Shown one piece after another: positions 43,146-51,250 of a stretch of 64,000 nucleotides of DNA (position 1 is its first letter; each line of letters starts with the position of its first letter). The stretch comes from Marinifilum sp. N1E240 (GTDB lineage Bacteria; Bacteroidota; Bacteroidia; Bacteroidales; Marinifilaceae). The notes under the pieces were generated by a model. The model was not told the origin of the DNA and made no database searches. It worked only from the letters and a program-made list of their open reading frames with translations. A program made the position numbers and the translations under genes. The stretch lies in contig NZ_WHKF01000003.1 of the NCBI RefSeq assembly GCF_009295825.1, positions 496,001-560,000 on the forward strand. Reading direction: 5' to 3'.

Positions 43146-44510
43146 TTATTCCGAATCAATTCTAAGTGTAAATCTCACGGTTGATTCTACAAAATTGCCA
43201 TTGGATTTAGCTGCAGTCCAATTTTCTCCTTGCTCTATTAATAGCTTAACTCTATTTATAAGACCTTTATCTGTAGTACCTTTTACTTTAATTTTTTCAA
43301 TTCTACCACTTGAACTCATATGGAATGAAATTTTCAGCTTCACTCTCTTATTGATGATTTCGGTATTCTTTATTTCAGCAATTAATAATTTCTTATACTC
43401 TTTTAAGTTTTTGGAAACAGAAGGCTTGGCTTTGTTCCAGGATCTTCCCGACTCTTCCATTTTCACTTCGGTAGCCGAACCTGTTACAAATTTTTCTTTT
43501 TTAGTTCCATAAGCTGTCACCACAACCTCATTCATAGACACATTGTCCTGTTCCAAAACAACCAAAAGAGAATCTGCTATATCCATTTCTTTAGGCTTTA
43601 AACCGATAAAGGATGCAGTCAATTTATAGTTTGGATTTGTATCCGTTAAACTCATCTCAAATTTTCCATCAATATCAGTAAGAACTCCCTGATTTGTTCC
43701 TTTTACAACAATACTTGCACCTGGTAATGGCATATTTTCTTCATCAAGTACTATTCCCTTAATTTGACGAATTCCAGAACTTTTAGACAAACTCGCAATT
43801 CCTCTTATTTGAATAGAATCATCTCTTTTATTCACTACAAGTCCCGCTACCTTACCAGACAATTCCTTTTCAACTGGCTCAGCTTTTAAGTTCGAATCAC
43901 TCACCGTCTCCGATTCTCGTTGCACTTTAGCAATTAAGAATTTCGCCTTCGTAATACTTTCAACTTTTACCAATTCAACATCTTCCTGTCTATCTTCCTC
44001 TAACATTACAGGCATCTCCTCAGAGATATCCGAATCATCTCTAACATATTCTGATTCCGGTATTTCCTCGATATTATCATCAGATCCTTGCTTTTTTATA
44101 ATCTGCTTTTCTAAAGTATCCGAATAAACTTTAGTTTTTAGAACAAGATTTTCTTCCTCCTTTATTTCCTGACTTACAAGCTCATCCAATGGAGAATTTT
44201 GATTGATATAGAGTAGAACTACGCTTAATCCAAGTAATACAATTATACTCGCAGCATAAGGAAGCCAGATTGCAATCCGTCTCTTTTTTGATTTTATTCT
44301 AGATTGTAATCCCAAATTTAGTTCCTGTAAATCTATTTCAAGTTGATGTTCTTCCAATTTCGATAATCCATCATAAGCCTCGCTTTCAAAATCATCCTGC
44401 ATCATCGATTTCTCAAAATCATGAGCTTCCTTATTCGGCATTTTATTACCGAAATAGTCTAAAAATCGATGATATGTAGTATTTTTCTTAAGCTTCATTT
44501 TGTTTTTCAA
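43146..44510 (-). CDS. Chimeric anti-sigma-like membrane protein with SusC-like and TonB-like parts
   Basis: A 454-residue protein. An acidic cytoplasmic N-terminus (1-75) is followed by one membrane helix (79-101) and a charged periplasmic stretch (105-200). A segment like the SusC plug, ELSGKVAGLVV with IQIRGIASLS, lies at 216-242; a carboxypeptidase-regulatory domain at 249-320 (GIVLDEENMPLPGASIVVKG); NEVVVTAYG at 327-335 as in SusC proteins; and a C-terminus (388-452) resembling the TonB C-terminal domain, with WTAAKSNGNFVESTVRFTL. Its 5' end overlaps the sigma factor gene by 23 bases, so it is probably the sigma regulator. The domain order is read by eye. Confidence 0.75.
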   Translation of the reverse strand: MKNKMKLKKNTTYHRFLDYFGNKMPNKEAHDFEKSMMQDDFESEAYDGLSKLEEHQLEIDLQELNLGLQSRIKSKKRRIAIWLPYAASIIVLLGLSVVLLYINQNSPLDELVSQEIKEEENLVLKTKVYSDTLEKQIIKKQGSDDNIEEIPESEYVRDDSDISEEMPVMLEEDRQEDVELVKVESITKAKFLIAKVQRESETVSDSNLKAEPVEKELSGKVAGLVVNKRDDSIQIRGIASLSKSSGIRQIKGIVLDEENMPLPGASIVVKGTNQGVLTDIDGKFEMSLTDTNPNYKLTASFIGLKPKEMDIADSLLVVLEQDNVSMNEVVVTAYGTKKEKFVTGSATEVKMEESGRSWNKAKPSVSKNLKEYKKLLIAEIKNTEIINKRVKLKISFHMSSSGRIEKIKVKGTTDKGLINRVKLLIEQGENWTAAKSNGNFVESTVRFTLRIDSE

Positions 44511-45078
44511 ATTGTTCCAAACAAATTTTCAAATTTCTTTTTCCGTTTTGTATATAGCTTTTTACTTTGTTTATCGGCAAATTTAATGTTTCCGAAATCT
44601 CCTTGTAACACTTCTCTTCGTAATAAAAAGATAGGATACATTTCTGTTGTTGTTCTTTTAGTCGATCAATACATTTTTTTAAACTTTCTTCCAGTTTTAA
44701 ATCGGGACTTTCATCAATAGGATGCAAAACTTCCTCCGATTCCATATCTTGAATAAGTAAAAATTTGTCTGATTGAGTTTTACGACTCTTTTGTTTGCGA
44801 ATTTCCATCAAACAAAAATTCTTACAAACCACAAATAACCAACTCTTAAAATTCTTAATCTCAAATTTAGGTATTTCAGTAATAAGATGTTCAAAAATCA
44901 CATTCACAGCATCTTTTGCTCTTTCTCTATCCTTCAGATATTTTAAGCATACACCATAAACCAGGTGCATATAACGAGAATAAAGCACACCCAAATTTTC
45001 CAAATCACCGGAAGTAATAAAACTATCCAGCAACTCATGATCTTTATATTTTTTTTGATTTTTTTGGGACCAGAACAT
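44488..45078 (-). CDS. ECF-type sigma-70 family RNA polymerase sigma factor
   Basis: A 196-residue regulator. Region 2 (LYSRYMHLVYGVCLKYLKDRERAKDAVNVIF) and region 4 (LKEQQQKCILSFYYEEKCYKEISETLNLPINKVKSYIQNGKRNLK) are both clear. The ATG at 45078 is chosen; an upstream TTG at 45102 would add eight residues. The gene overlaps the anti-sigma-like gene by 23 bases, which implies translational coupling. The vWA gene is divergent 143 bases away and is a plausible target, but the target promoter sequence is unknown. Confidence 0.9.
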   Translation of the reverse strand: MFWSQKNQKKYKDHELLDSFITSGDLENLGVLYSRYMHLVYGVCLKYLKDRERAKDAVNVIFEHLITEIPKFEIKNFKSWLFVVCKNFCLMEIRKQKSRKTQSDKFLLIQDMESEEVLHPIDESPDLKLEESLKKCIDRLKEQQQKCILSFYYEEKCYKEISETLNLPINKVKSYIQNGKRNLKICLEQFEKQNEA

Positions 45079-45221
45079 GTACTCTTTGAGCGTAATTATC
45101 AAATTAAATCTTAATGCTAGTTAACCATTTCTAAAAAAAGATGAAAATATTTTATGGAATTAATTCTTCCCTCGCATCCTAGTGATAAAAGCAAAACAAT
45201 TTTATCATTAAAATAAAAGCT

Positions 45222-47066
45222 ATGAGAACAAAAGCATTATTAATCAGTCTTATTGGAATATTTATTTCATTTTCCTTATCAGCAAAAAGCATTAAAGGTA
45301 CGGTAACAGGCGAAGATAAACTTGCAATACCAGGAGTAAGCATTGTTATTAAAGGAACATCAATAGGGGCATCAACAAATTTTGATGGTGAGTATTTAAT
45401 AGAAGCCTCGAAAGGAGATATTCTAGTGTATTCATTTGTTGGCATGGTCACAGTAGAAATTAAAGTGGAAGATCAAACTGTAATAGATGTAGTCCTAAAA
45501 TCAGACGCTGTTAGTGTTGATGAAGTCATAGTTTGTGGATATTCTTCACAATCTTTAAGCGGACGGGTTGCTGGAATATTTAAACGAAAAAATAAAGGAA
45601 GGCATGTTAAATATGACATGATGGAATGTGAAGAATCCAATATATATTTTAATCTGGATCATAACACTGAAGGCTACTCTACAATAAGAGAAAATAGATA
45701 CAGAGATGCAATAAAAAGTCCTGTTTCCACATTTTCAATTGATGTTGATGCGGCTTCGTACAGCAATGTTCGCCGTTTTTTAACCGATGGTCGCACTCCA
45801 CCTCTTGACGCCGTTCGAATTGAAGAAATGATCAACTATTTTAATTACGAATACGATCAACCTACTGGCAAACACCCATTTGCTATTCACAACGAAATAT
45901 CGGAATGTCCATGGAACAATGATAATTTACTATTGCATATTGGCTTACAAGGCAAAAAAATTGAGACAGAAGAACTACCGGCTTCTAACCTAGTATTTCT
46001 GCTAGATGTTTCGGGTTCCATGGATTCTCCAAATAAACTCCCATTGCTAAAAAAAGCATTTAAACTTTTGGTAAATCAGCTTCGTCCTGAAGATAAAGTT
46101 GCCATTGTAGTTTATGCTGGAAATTCCGGTTTGATTCTTCCATCAACAAAAGGAAGTAATAAGGAAAAAATTCTTAACTCCTTAAATAGATTGAATGCTG
46201 GAGGTTCAACTGCTGGAGCAGCAGGACTAAAGCAAGCCTATAAAGTTGCTCGTGAGAATTTTATAGATGGCGGCAACAACAGAATCATTTTGGCTACCGA
46301 TGGTGATTTTAATGTTGGTATATCGAGCAATGCCGAAATGGAACGATTAATTGAGAAGGAGAGAAATAATGGTGTTTTTATTTCTGTTTTAGGTTTTGGA
46401 ATGGGAAATTACAAAGATGATAAAATGGAAATTATTGCAGATAAAGGAAATGGCAATTACTCCTACATCGATAATATTCTGGAAGCGAAAAAAGTTTTGG
46501 TCAACGAATTTGGAGGAACACTTTTTACCATTGCCAAGGATGTAAAAATCCAAATTGAATTCAATCCTGCACTTGTAGCCAAATATCGATTAATCGGATA
46601 CGAGAACAGAATGCTTAATAAGGAAGATTTTGATGATGACAAAAAAGATGCAGGAGAATTGGGCTCTGGTCATACGGTTACAGCCTTATATGAAATTAAA
46701 CTAAACCAAAGAAAAAATAAAAAAGTTCAGGATTTAAAATATCAGAACACTACATTAAATTCCAATGCTTTAAACAAGAATGAAATTGCTACGGTAAAAT
46801 TCAGATACAAAAAACCTGATGAGAATAAAAGCCAATTATTAATTAAAGAAATACCGATGCAAGTAATCGATTCTGATTATTTATCAAACAATTATAAGTT
46901 CTCAGCCGCTGTTGCCGGATTTGGGATGCTCTTAAGAGAATCGGAGCACAAAGGAAAATGCAACTATAAAATGCTAATTAATTTGGCTCAAAATTCAAAA
47001 GGTGAAGATACTGAGGGATACAGAAGTGAATTTATACGATTGATGAAACTTGCCAAACACCTTTAA
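45222..47066 (+). CDS. Exported vWA-domain protein (YfbK type) with a carboxypeptidase-regulatory domain
   Basis: A 614-residue protein with signal peptide (1-21). Carboxypeptidase-regulatory domain about 23-95; then VDEVIVCGY and SLSGRVAGIF (about 99-120), both like pieces of SusC proteins; a vWF_A N-terminal domain about 135-245; the vWA domain about 255-430 with MIDAS D262-x-S264-x-S266 and D360; and a DUF3520-like C-terminus. The metal site is intact, so ligand binding is likely. YfbK-type proteins have no firm role. Divergent from the sigma/anti-sigma pair and sharing its unusual SusC-derived segments. Confidence 0.88.
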   Translation: MRTKALLISLIGIFISFSLSAKSIKGTVTGEDKLAIPGVSIVIKGTSIGASTNFDGEYLIEASKGDILVYSFVGMVTVEIKVEDQTVIDVVLKSDAVSVDEVIVCGYSSQSLSGRVAGIFKRKNKGRHVKYDMMECEESNIYFNLDHNTEGYSTIRENRYRDAIKSPVSTFSIDVDAASYSNVRRFLTDGRTPPLDAVRIEEMINYFNYEYDQPTGKHPFAIHNEISECPWNNDNLLLHIGLQGKKIETEELPASNLVFLLDVSGSMDSPNKLPLLKKAFKLLVNQLRPEDKVAIVVYAGNSGLILPSTKGSNKEKILNSLNRLNAGGSTAGAAGLKQAYKVARENFIDGGNNRIILATDGDFNVGISSNAEMERLIEKERNNGVFISVLGFGMGNYKDDKMEIIADKGNGNYSYIDNILEAKKVLVNEFGGTLFTIAKDVKIQIEFNPALVAKYRLIGYENRMLNKEDFDDDKKDAGELGSGHTVTALYEIKLNQRKNKKVQDLKYQNTTLNSNALNKNEIATVKFRYKKPDENKSQLLIKEIPMQVIDSDYLSNNYKFSAAVAGFGMLLRESEHKGKCNYKMLINLAQNSKGEDTEGYRSEFIRLMKLAKHL

Positions 47067-47072
47067 AGATAT

Positions 47073-47101
47073 AGCCAGGCATATATAAAATGTGTCTGGC
47101 T
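47073..47101 (+). terminator. Intrinsic terminator after the vWA gene
   Basis: Stem AGCCAGGCATAT / ATGTGTCTGGCT with G-U pairs and a 5-base loop, then TTCTATTTTT. Confidence 0.75.
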
Positions 47102-47140
47102 TCTATTTTTATGAATTTAGTTAATTGCACAATTATTTTT

Positions 47141-47148
47141 TAAATTTG
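47141..47148 (+). promoter_or_regulatory. -7 promoter element of the DEAD-like gene
   Basis: TAAATTTG matches TAnnTTTG exactly, 29 bases before the start codon. Confidence 0.55.
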
Positions 47149-47177
47149 CGCAATCAAACTAAATTCAATTCATTACA

Positions 47178-47792
47178 ATGTTCTTAAAAAAATTAGATCC
47201 GCATTTATTGGAAGCACTTGAAGAAGCTGGCTTCGAATCTCCTAAAAAAGTTCAGAAATCGAGTATCTCTAAAATAAAAAGTGGAGCCGATTTAATTGTA
47301 AGAGCTGATGATAAAAGTGGTAGATCAAGTACAATTGTAATTAGTGTAATTCAACAACTTAAATCTGAATTTGAAGATGTTCCAAGAGCTATTATTGTTG
47401 TTGCTACCAGAGAAAAAGCCATTGAAATGAAAGAGCAATTTCTCCTACTAGGCAAAAATACCGACTTACGTGTTTTTAGCGAAGGGGATGCTGGTAATTT
47501 ACTTGATCTTCGTGATAAGGTTTACGCTGGTTCGGATGTGGTTATCGCCACAGCTAAAAAATTTAATGAACTTTATTGTAACAGTGGAATCAACCTTAAC
47601 AGCTTAAAAATGTTTATTGTTGATGATGCAGAACAAATTATGAGAGATCAAATTTTATCGGAAATCAACCGACTGGCTCCATACATTCCAAAATCTCAGA
47701 GAATTGTCTTTTGTAATAGAATAACGAAGCAAATGGAAGATTTTAGTGAAGAATACATGAATTTCCCACCAATACTTGATATTGAAGAGTAA
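47178..47792 (+). CDS. Degenerate single-domain DEAD-box helicase-like protein
   Basis: A 204-residue protein equal to only the first RecA-like lobe of DEAD-box helicases. The Q-motif glutamine (Q26) is kept, and TRE (77-79) recalls motif Ia. Motif I is ADDKSGRSS (43-51) in place of AxTGxGKT, losing the lysine, and motif II is VDDAEQ (148-153) in place of DEAD. Motif III is not recognisable, and the second lobe is absent. ATP hydrolysis is therefore unlikely. It has its own promoter and terminator and an undisrupted frame, so it is probably a functional non-catalytic protein rather than a decayed gene. Confidence 0.75.
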   Translation: MFLKKLDPHLLEALEEAGFESPKKVQKSSISKIKSGADLIVRADDKSGRSSTIVISVIQQLKSEFEDVPRAIIVVATREKAIEMKEQFLLLGKNTDLRVFSEGDAGNLLDLRDKVYAGSDVVIATAKKFNELYCNSGINLNSLKMFIVDDAEQIMRDQILSEINRLAPYIPKSQRIVFCNRITKQMEDFSEEYMNFPPILDIEE

Positions 47793-47804
47793 GTAAAAAC
47801 ATAA

Positions 47805-47828
47805 AAGCCTCCGAATACTCGGAGGCTT
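47805..47828. terminator. Bidirectional intrinsic terminator
   Basis: Perfect 10-bp stem AAGCCTCCGA / TCGGAGGCTT with a 4-base loop, between the convergent DEAD-like gene and dps. Confidence 0.85.
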
Positions 47829-47847
47829 ATCATTCCCAAATTTATTA

Positions 47848-48327
47848 TTACTTCAAGTAAGCTTTAAACATCCAATTCATTTTCTCTAAATAAGAAACAT
47901 AGGCTGGCAGTATATCTAGTGTTCCTTCATCATCATTCTCATTAGCACTTGCTATAACATCTTTAACTTTTAGCACAATTGTATTGTGAGCTTCAATTAC
48001 CTGCTCTACCATCTCATTTCCAGAACAATTTGAATTGGCTTCCGCAATACTTGAAATTGCAACATAGTCAGAAAAATTACCCAGTGGATGCCCATCTAAT
48101 GTTAAGATTCTCTCAGCAATTTCATCTACTTTATCGCTGGCATCATTATACAACTCCTCAAATTTAGTGTGCAATTCGAAGAAGGAATTTCCACGTACAT
48201 TCCAATGAAAATTTCTCAAGTTCTGATAATACAATTGATAATTTGCTAATAAGATCTGTAATTGTTCAATTTCTCTCTCTTTTGCTGTTAACTCTAAAGT
48301 TTCCTGATTGCTTTTAACGTTCTTCAT
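47848..48327 (-). CDS. dps: Dps-family DNA-protection/ferritin-like protein
   Basis: Dps dodecamers bind DNA and oxidise iron with hydrogen peroxide in stationary phase and stress. The 159-residue protein shows the ferroxidase motif NFHWNVRGNSFFELHTKFEELYNDASDKVDEIAERI, with the H, D and E ligands in place. LDGHPLGN and the C-terminal MNWMFKAYLK also fit. The basic N-terminus (MKNVKSNQ) could contact DNA. A near-consensus -7 element (GATATTTG) lies upstream on the minus strand. No OxyR or PerR gene is nearby. Confidence 0.92.
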   Translation of the reverse strand: MKNVKSNQETLELTAKEREIEQLQILLANYQLYYQNLRNFHWNVRGNSFFELHTKFEELYNDASDKVDEIAERILTLDGHPLGNFSDYVAISSIAEANSNCSGNEMVEQVIEAHNTIVLKVKDVIASANENDDEGTLDILPAYVSYLEKMNWMFKAYLK

Positions 48328-48586
48328 GATATTTGTTTTTTATAAATGATTTGTTTCTTATTTCTGTTACAAATATCCATAGGTTCACATTATCTTTTCT
48401 TATGCACTTATAACATTTACTTATAATGATTTTTTGGCACTATAGTTGATTACGCAAAAACACAAAAATGAAATGGAAAACTTAATACAAAAGAATAAAG
48501 TTGAAATTCTATTGTATTAATAATTTTTATAGTTTAGAGTTGAAATAATTATCTACTATTTTATTAATAATCAAATCACAAAAAAA

Positions 48587-49042
48587 ATGAAAAAGTTTGT
48601 TTTATTACTAATTATTGCCTGCGGTTTAATCATTGAAGTTAATGCACAATCTGTTGAGTACAAAGTAATCACAACTGTAGAATCAATTGTTCCAATGGGA
48701 ATTGGTCGTTCAAGAATTATTGAGGAAAAATCTCCTATTGATGCAGCTGCCTTTACTACTGACAGAACAGATGGTAAAAAAAGTAAGCAAAAAGATGTTA
48801 AAAGAAAAGATGCTAAGGTTAGCTTATTTGCTGAAACTAAGTTGTTAAACTTTTACAGTATTGCAGGTATCAACTTCCAAAACATTGCTTCGAACGATGC
48901 TTTAATTTCTTCAAAAATTAACAAATTAACAGAACAAGGTTACGAACTTGCTTTTATTACCAGTGGTGTAGAAAGTGATAGCGGTAAAGGTGACGGTAAA
49001 GGAATCTTTATTACTCGTTTTGTATTTAAACGTTTAAAATAA
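48587..49042 (+). CDS. Secreted protein of unknown function
   Basis: A 151-residue protein with signal peptide (residues 1-20, ending VNAQ). The mature part begins with a strand-rich YKVITTVESIVPMGIGRSRIIEE segment. A lysine/aspartate-rich loop (DGKKSKQKDVKRKDAK) follows, and the end is an alpha/beta part (INKLTEQGYELAFITSGV). No family was recognised with confidence. The frame is intact and ends in a terminator. It may be a soluble periplasmic protein. Confidence 0.65.
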   Translation: MKKFVLLLIIACGLIIEVNAQSVEYKVITTVESIVPMGIGRSRIIEEKSPIDAAAFTTDRTDGKKSKQKDVKRKDAKVSLFAETKLLNFYSIAGINFQNIASNDALISSKINKLTEQGYELAFITSGVESDSGKGDGKGIFITRFVFKRLK

Positions 49043-49066
49043 TACGAAAAAATAATTCATCAAATT

Positions 49067-49096
49067 AGCCTCGAACTTTGTTCGGGGCTTTTTTTA
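49067..49096 (+). terminator. Intrinsic terminator after the secreted protein gene
   Basis: Stem AGCCTCGAA / TTCGGGGCT with a 5-base loop (CTTTG) and G-U pairs, then a T-run. Confidence 0.8.
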
Positions 49097-49189
49097 CATC
49101 TAATTATCAGTAAATTAAAAAGGTAGGGTAAGTATGATCAGTATTCGGTTTATTAACAAAAGCATTTTGTTTCACTAAATTTTAAACCG

Positions 49190-49645
49190 ATGATTCACAA
49201 CAAGCTCGACAAACTATTCGGACAAGCAGGCTCCGTGTTAGGATGGCTACTATTGCTTGTCGGATTGTTTATTAATAAAACTGAAATTGCCATATTATTC
49301 TTCCTTTTTGGTTCATTTATGGCTTTATCCTATTCCGCTATACAAATCGATTCAAACAATAATCGATATAAGTTTTACTATTCCTTATTTGGGCTTATTT
49401 CCTTAGGAAAATGGAAAAGTTTGAATGGTATTGATGGTATTGCAGGCATCTCTCCTATTATTAATCGTTCATCGTATTTATCTGAAAATAAAAATCATCA
49501 AATCGAATCGGATGATTGTTTTGTAGTACTATTCAAAAATAATCCAAAGAAAAAGATTCCATTAAAAAGATGTAAAGATTTAATTGAAGCAAAGTTGGAA
49601 GCTAGAAAAGCGAGCCATTTGCTCAAGCTTAAAATAATTCATTAA
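49190..49645 (+). CDS. Small membrane protein of unknown function
   Basis: A 151-residue protein. Two hydrophobic helices near the N-terminus (about 13-30 and 32-52) are followed by a soluble C-terminal domain of about 95 residues with a WKSLNGIDGIAGISP segment and a basic end (KKIPLKRCKDLIEAKLEARKASHLLKLK). The layout recalls bacterial PH-like or signal-anchored proteins, but no named family was recognised. It stands alone between the secreted protein gene and the C1 peptidase gene. Confidence 0.55.
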   Translation: MIHNKLDKLFGQAGSVLGWLLLLVGLFINKTEIAILFFLFGSFMALSYSAIQIDSNNNRYKFYYSLFGLISLGKWKSLNGIDGIAGISPIINRSSYLSENKNHQIESDDCFVVLFKNNPKKKIPLKRCKDLIEAKLEARKASHLLKLKIIH

Positions 49646-49682
49646 AATAATGTCTATAAGAAGACGATACTCCTAAAACAAA

Positions 49683-49710
49683 AAAAGAACCCCACAAGTG
49701 AGGTTCTTTT
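49683..49710 (-). terminator. Intrinsic terminator after the C1 peptidase gene
   Basis: On the minus strand, AAAAGAACCTCAC pairs with GTGGGGTTCTTTT through one G-U pair. The plus-strand form has a C-A mismatch, so the minus direction is favoured. Confidence 0.8.
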
Positions 49711-49731
49711 TTATTTCTTTTAATTCAAAAC

Positions 49732-51120
49732 TTAGAACATATAATCCCAAACTGGTAATTGAACCGGTTTGGTTTCAAATGCTTTCTTAGCTTTTTCATT
49801 CAAATATTTCTTGTTGATCACTACACGAAACATGTAAGCATCAAACCACTCATCAGTAAAAGTTAAATATCCTCCGTTACCTGCACTTTTTCCCCATGAA
49901 TTTTCAAACTCCCATTTTACTGGCTTTTCATTTTCATCAACATCTACTCCAATAAGAGTCATAGCATGTGAAGAACCTGACTGACGAGTTAATACTCGTG
50001 CTTTCTTATCCATATCGAATTCAACACCTAATAAAGAAGCATAGTCGTATGTATTCACATCCATTATACCAGCTTTACGATTGTGTTGTTTACCCACATC
50101 GCAAGAAGCATACATAGCCTCATTGTTCTTGATAGAAGCAATGGCAAATTTCTTAATCTCCTCGTTCGGTAAGTTCAAGTAGGTCCAGTTGATTCCTTCA
50201 GAAACATTTCTGTAGTTCTTAATTTCATATACTTTGTAAAACTCTCTGGTAGGATCATTCATGATCATTACCATCTCTACACTAGCATATCCAGGAGCAA
50301 CTTCTTCTAAAAATTGAAGTGGAGTATATGTTTTGCTTTCGCTAATATTTCCATCTGAATCCTTAAATCTCCAAGAAAACTCCACTGGTGGTTCTCCTAA
50401 ACTTAAAGCCAACATTCTATAAATAGCTTTCAAAGACTCAACTTTTGCAGCTTTAATTTTCTTTGCAGAAGCTTTCTCTGCCACCAACTGACGAAGCTTA
50501 TATCCTTCACCTCTCAATTTCTTATTCAATAAGCTTCCGATTTCACGAGTCTTATTACTCACCTTAGTTTCAGGCATAATTTCAGCAGGAACAACACCGT
50601 ATTTTTTAGCAACGTTATAGAATGAATTCCATACACCCCCATCGTTTACAGGAGCTTTAAAATAAGTTACCACTTCACGATCATCCATCTTACGATCAGC
50701 AGTAGCTATAATATTTTCAAGAAAATGGTTCGATTTTTCGAACATATCCCAGAAATAATTGTAATTGTGTGAAAAATCAAATGCGTTCAAATTGAACTGC
50801 TTTATTACATTTGGACGTATGGTATTCATTGATGTAAACATCCAACATCTTCCTGAACTTTCCTGATCAGTAATTCCCTTTACATCAACTCGATATTTAA
50901 AATAATGATCAACCTGACCTACTTTTTCTCTATTAAGAGATAATTCTCTGATACTTCCAGAGTTTGTAATTGCATTCTGAATTGCTTTTGTAGATGCATC
51001 TAAGGTAAAGCTAGAACGAATTTCGTCTAGAGTTTTAGCATCAACAGATCCTGATTTTTGAGCATTTGCTGTTCCTAAAAACGCCAATGCCAAAGCAGGT
51101 ACTAATAGTAACTTCTTCAT
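49732..51120 (-). CDS. C1-family cysteine peptidase (bleomycin hydrolase / aminopeptidase C type), exported
   Basis: A 462-residue papain-fold peptidase of the bleomycin hydrolase group, with a signal peptide (1-20, ending ANAQ). Catalytic C92 sits in SSGRCWMFTSMN. The histidine is in GSSHAMTLIGVD and the asparagine in FENSWGK. The triad is complete, and the length matches the PepC family rather than short papains. A leader is uncommon among cytosolic bleomycin hydrolases but common in Bacteroidota homologs. Probable role: peptide trimming in the periplasm. Confidence 0.9.
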   Translation of the reverse strand: MKKLLLVPALALAFLGTANAQKSGSVDAKTLDEIRSSFTLDASTKAIQNAITNSGSIRELSLNREKVGQVDHYFKYRVDVKGITDQESSGRCWMFTSMNTIRPNVIKQFNLNAFDFSHNYNYFWDMFEKSNHFLENIIATADRKMDDREVVTYFKAPVNDGGVWNSFYNVAKKYGVVPAEIMPETKVSNKTREIGSLLNKKLRGEGYKLRQLVAEKASAKKIKAAKVESLKAIYRMLALSLGEPPVEFSWRFKDSDGNISESKTYTPLQFLEEVAPGYASVEMVMIMNDPTREFYKVYEIKNYRNVSEGINWTYLNLPNEEIKKFAIASIKNNEAMYASCDVGKQHNRKAGIMDVNTYDYASLLGVEFDMDKKARVLTRQSGSSHAMTLIGVDVDENEKPVKWEFENSWGKSAGNGGYLTFTDEWFDAYMFRVVINKKYLNEKAKKAFETKPVQLPVWDYMF

Positions 51121-51250
51121 CTGTTTTGTTTAAATTTTAGTGGTTGTCAATTGTCGACACAAACTTAAAAATTATTGAAAGAAACAAGGTATAAAATACA
51201 AGAAAAGCCATCCTATACAGAATGGCTTTGAGATAAAGAATATCTATTTC

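Noticed and set aside
44488-47066. Toxin-antitoxin or anti-phage system around the vWA gene
   Set aside because: vWA genes occur in some defence loci, but here no MoxR ATPase, nuclease or phosphatase partner is present, and the protein has a signal peptide and YfbK-type domains.
47178-47792. Pseudogene of a DEAD-box helicase
   Set aside because: The frame is intact with its own promoter and terminator, so it looks maintained rather than decaying. Its catalytic motifs are nonetheless altered.
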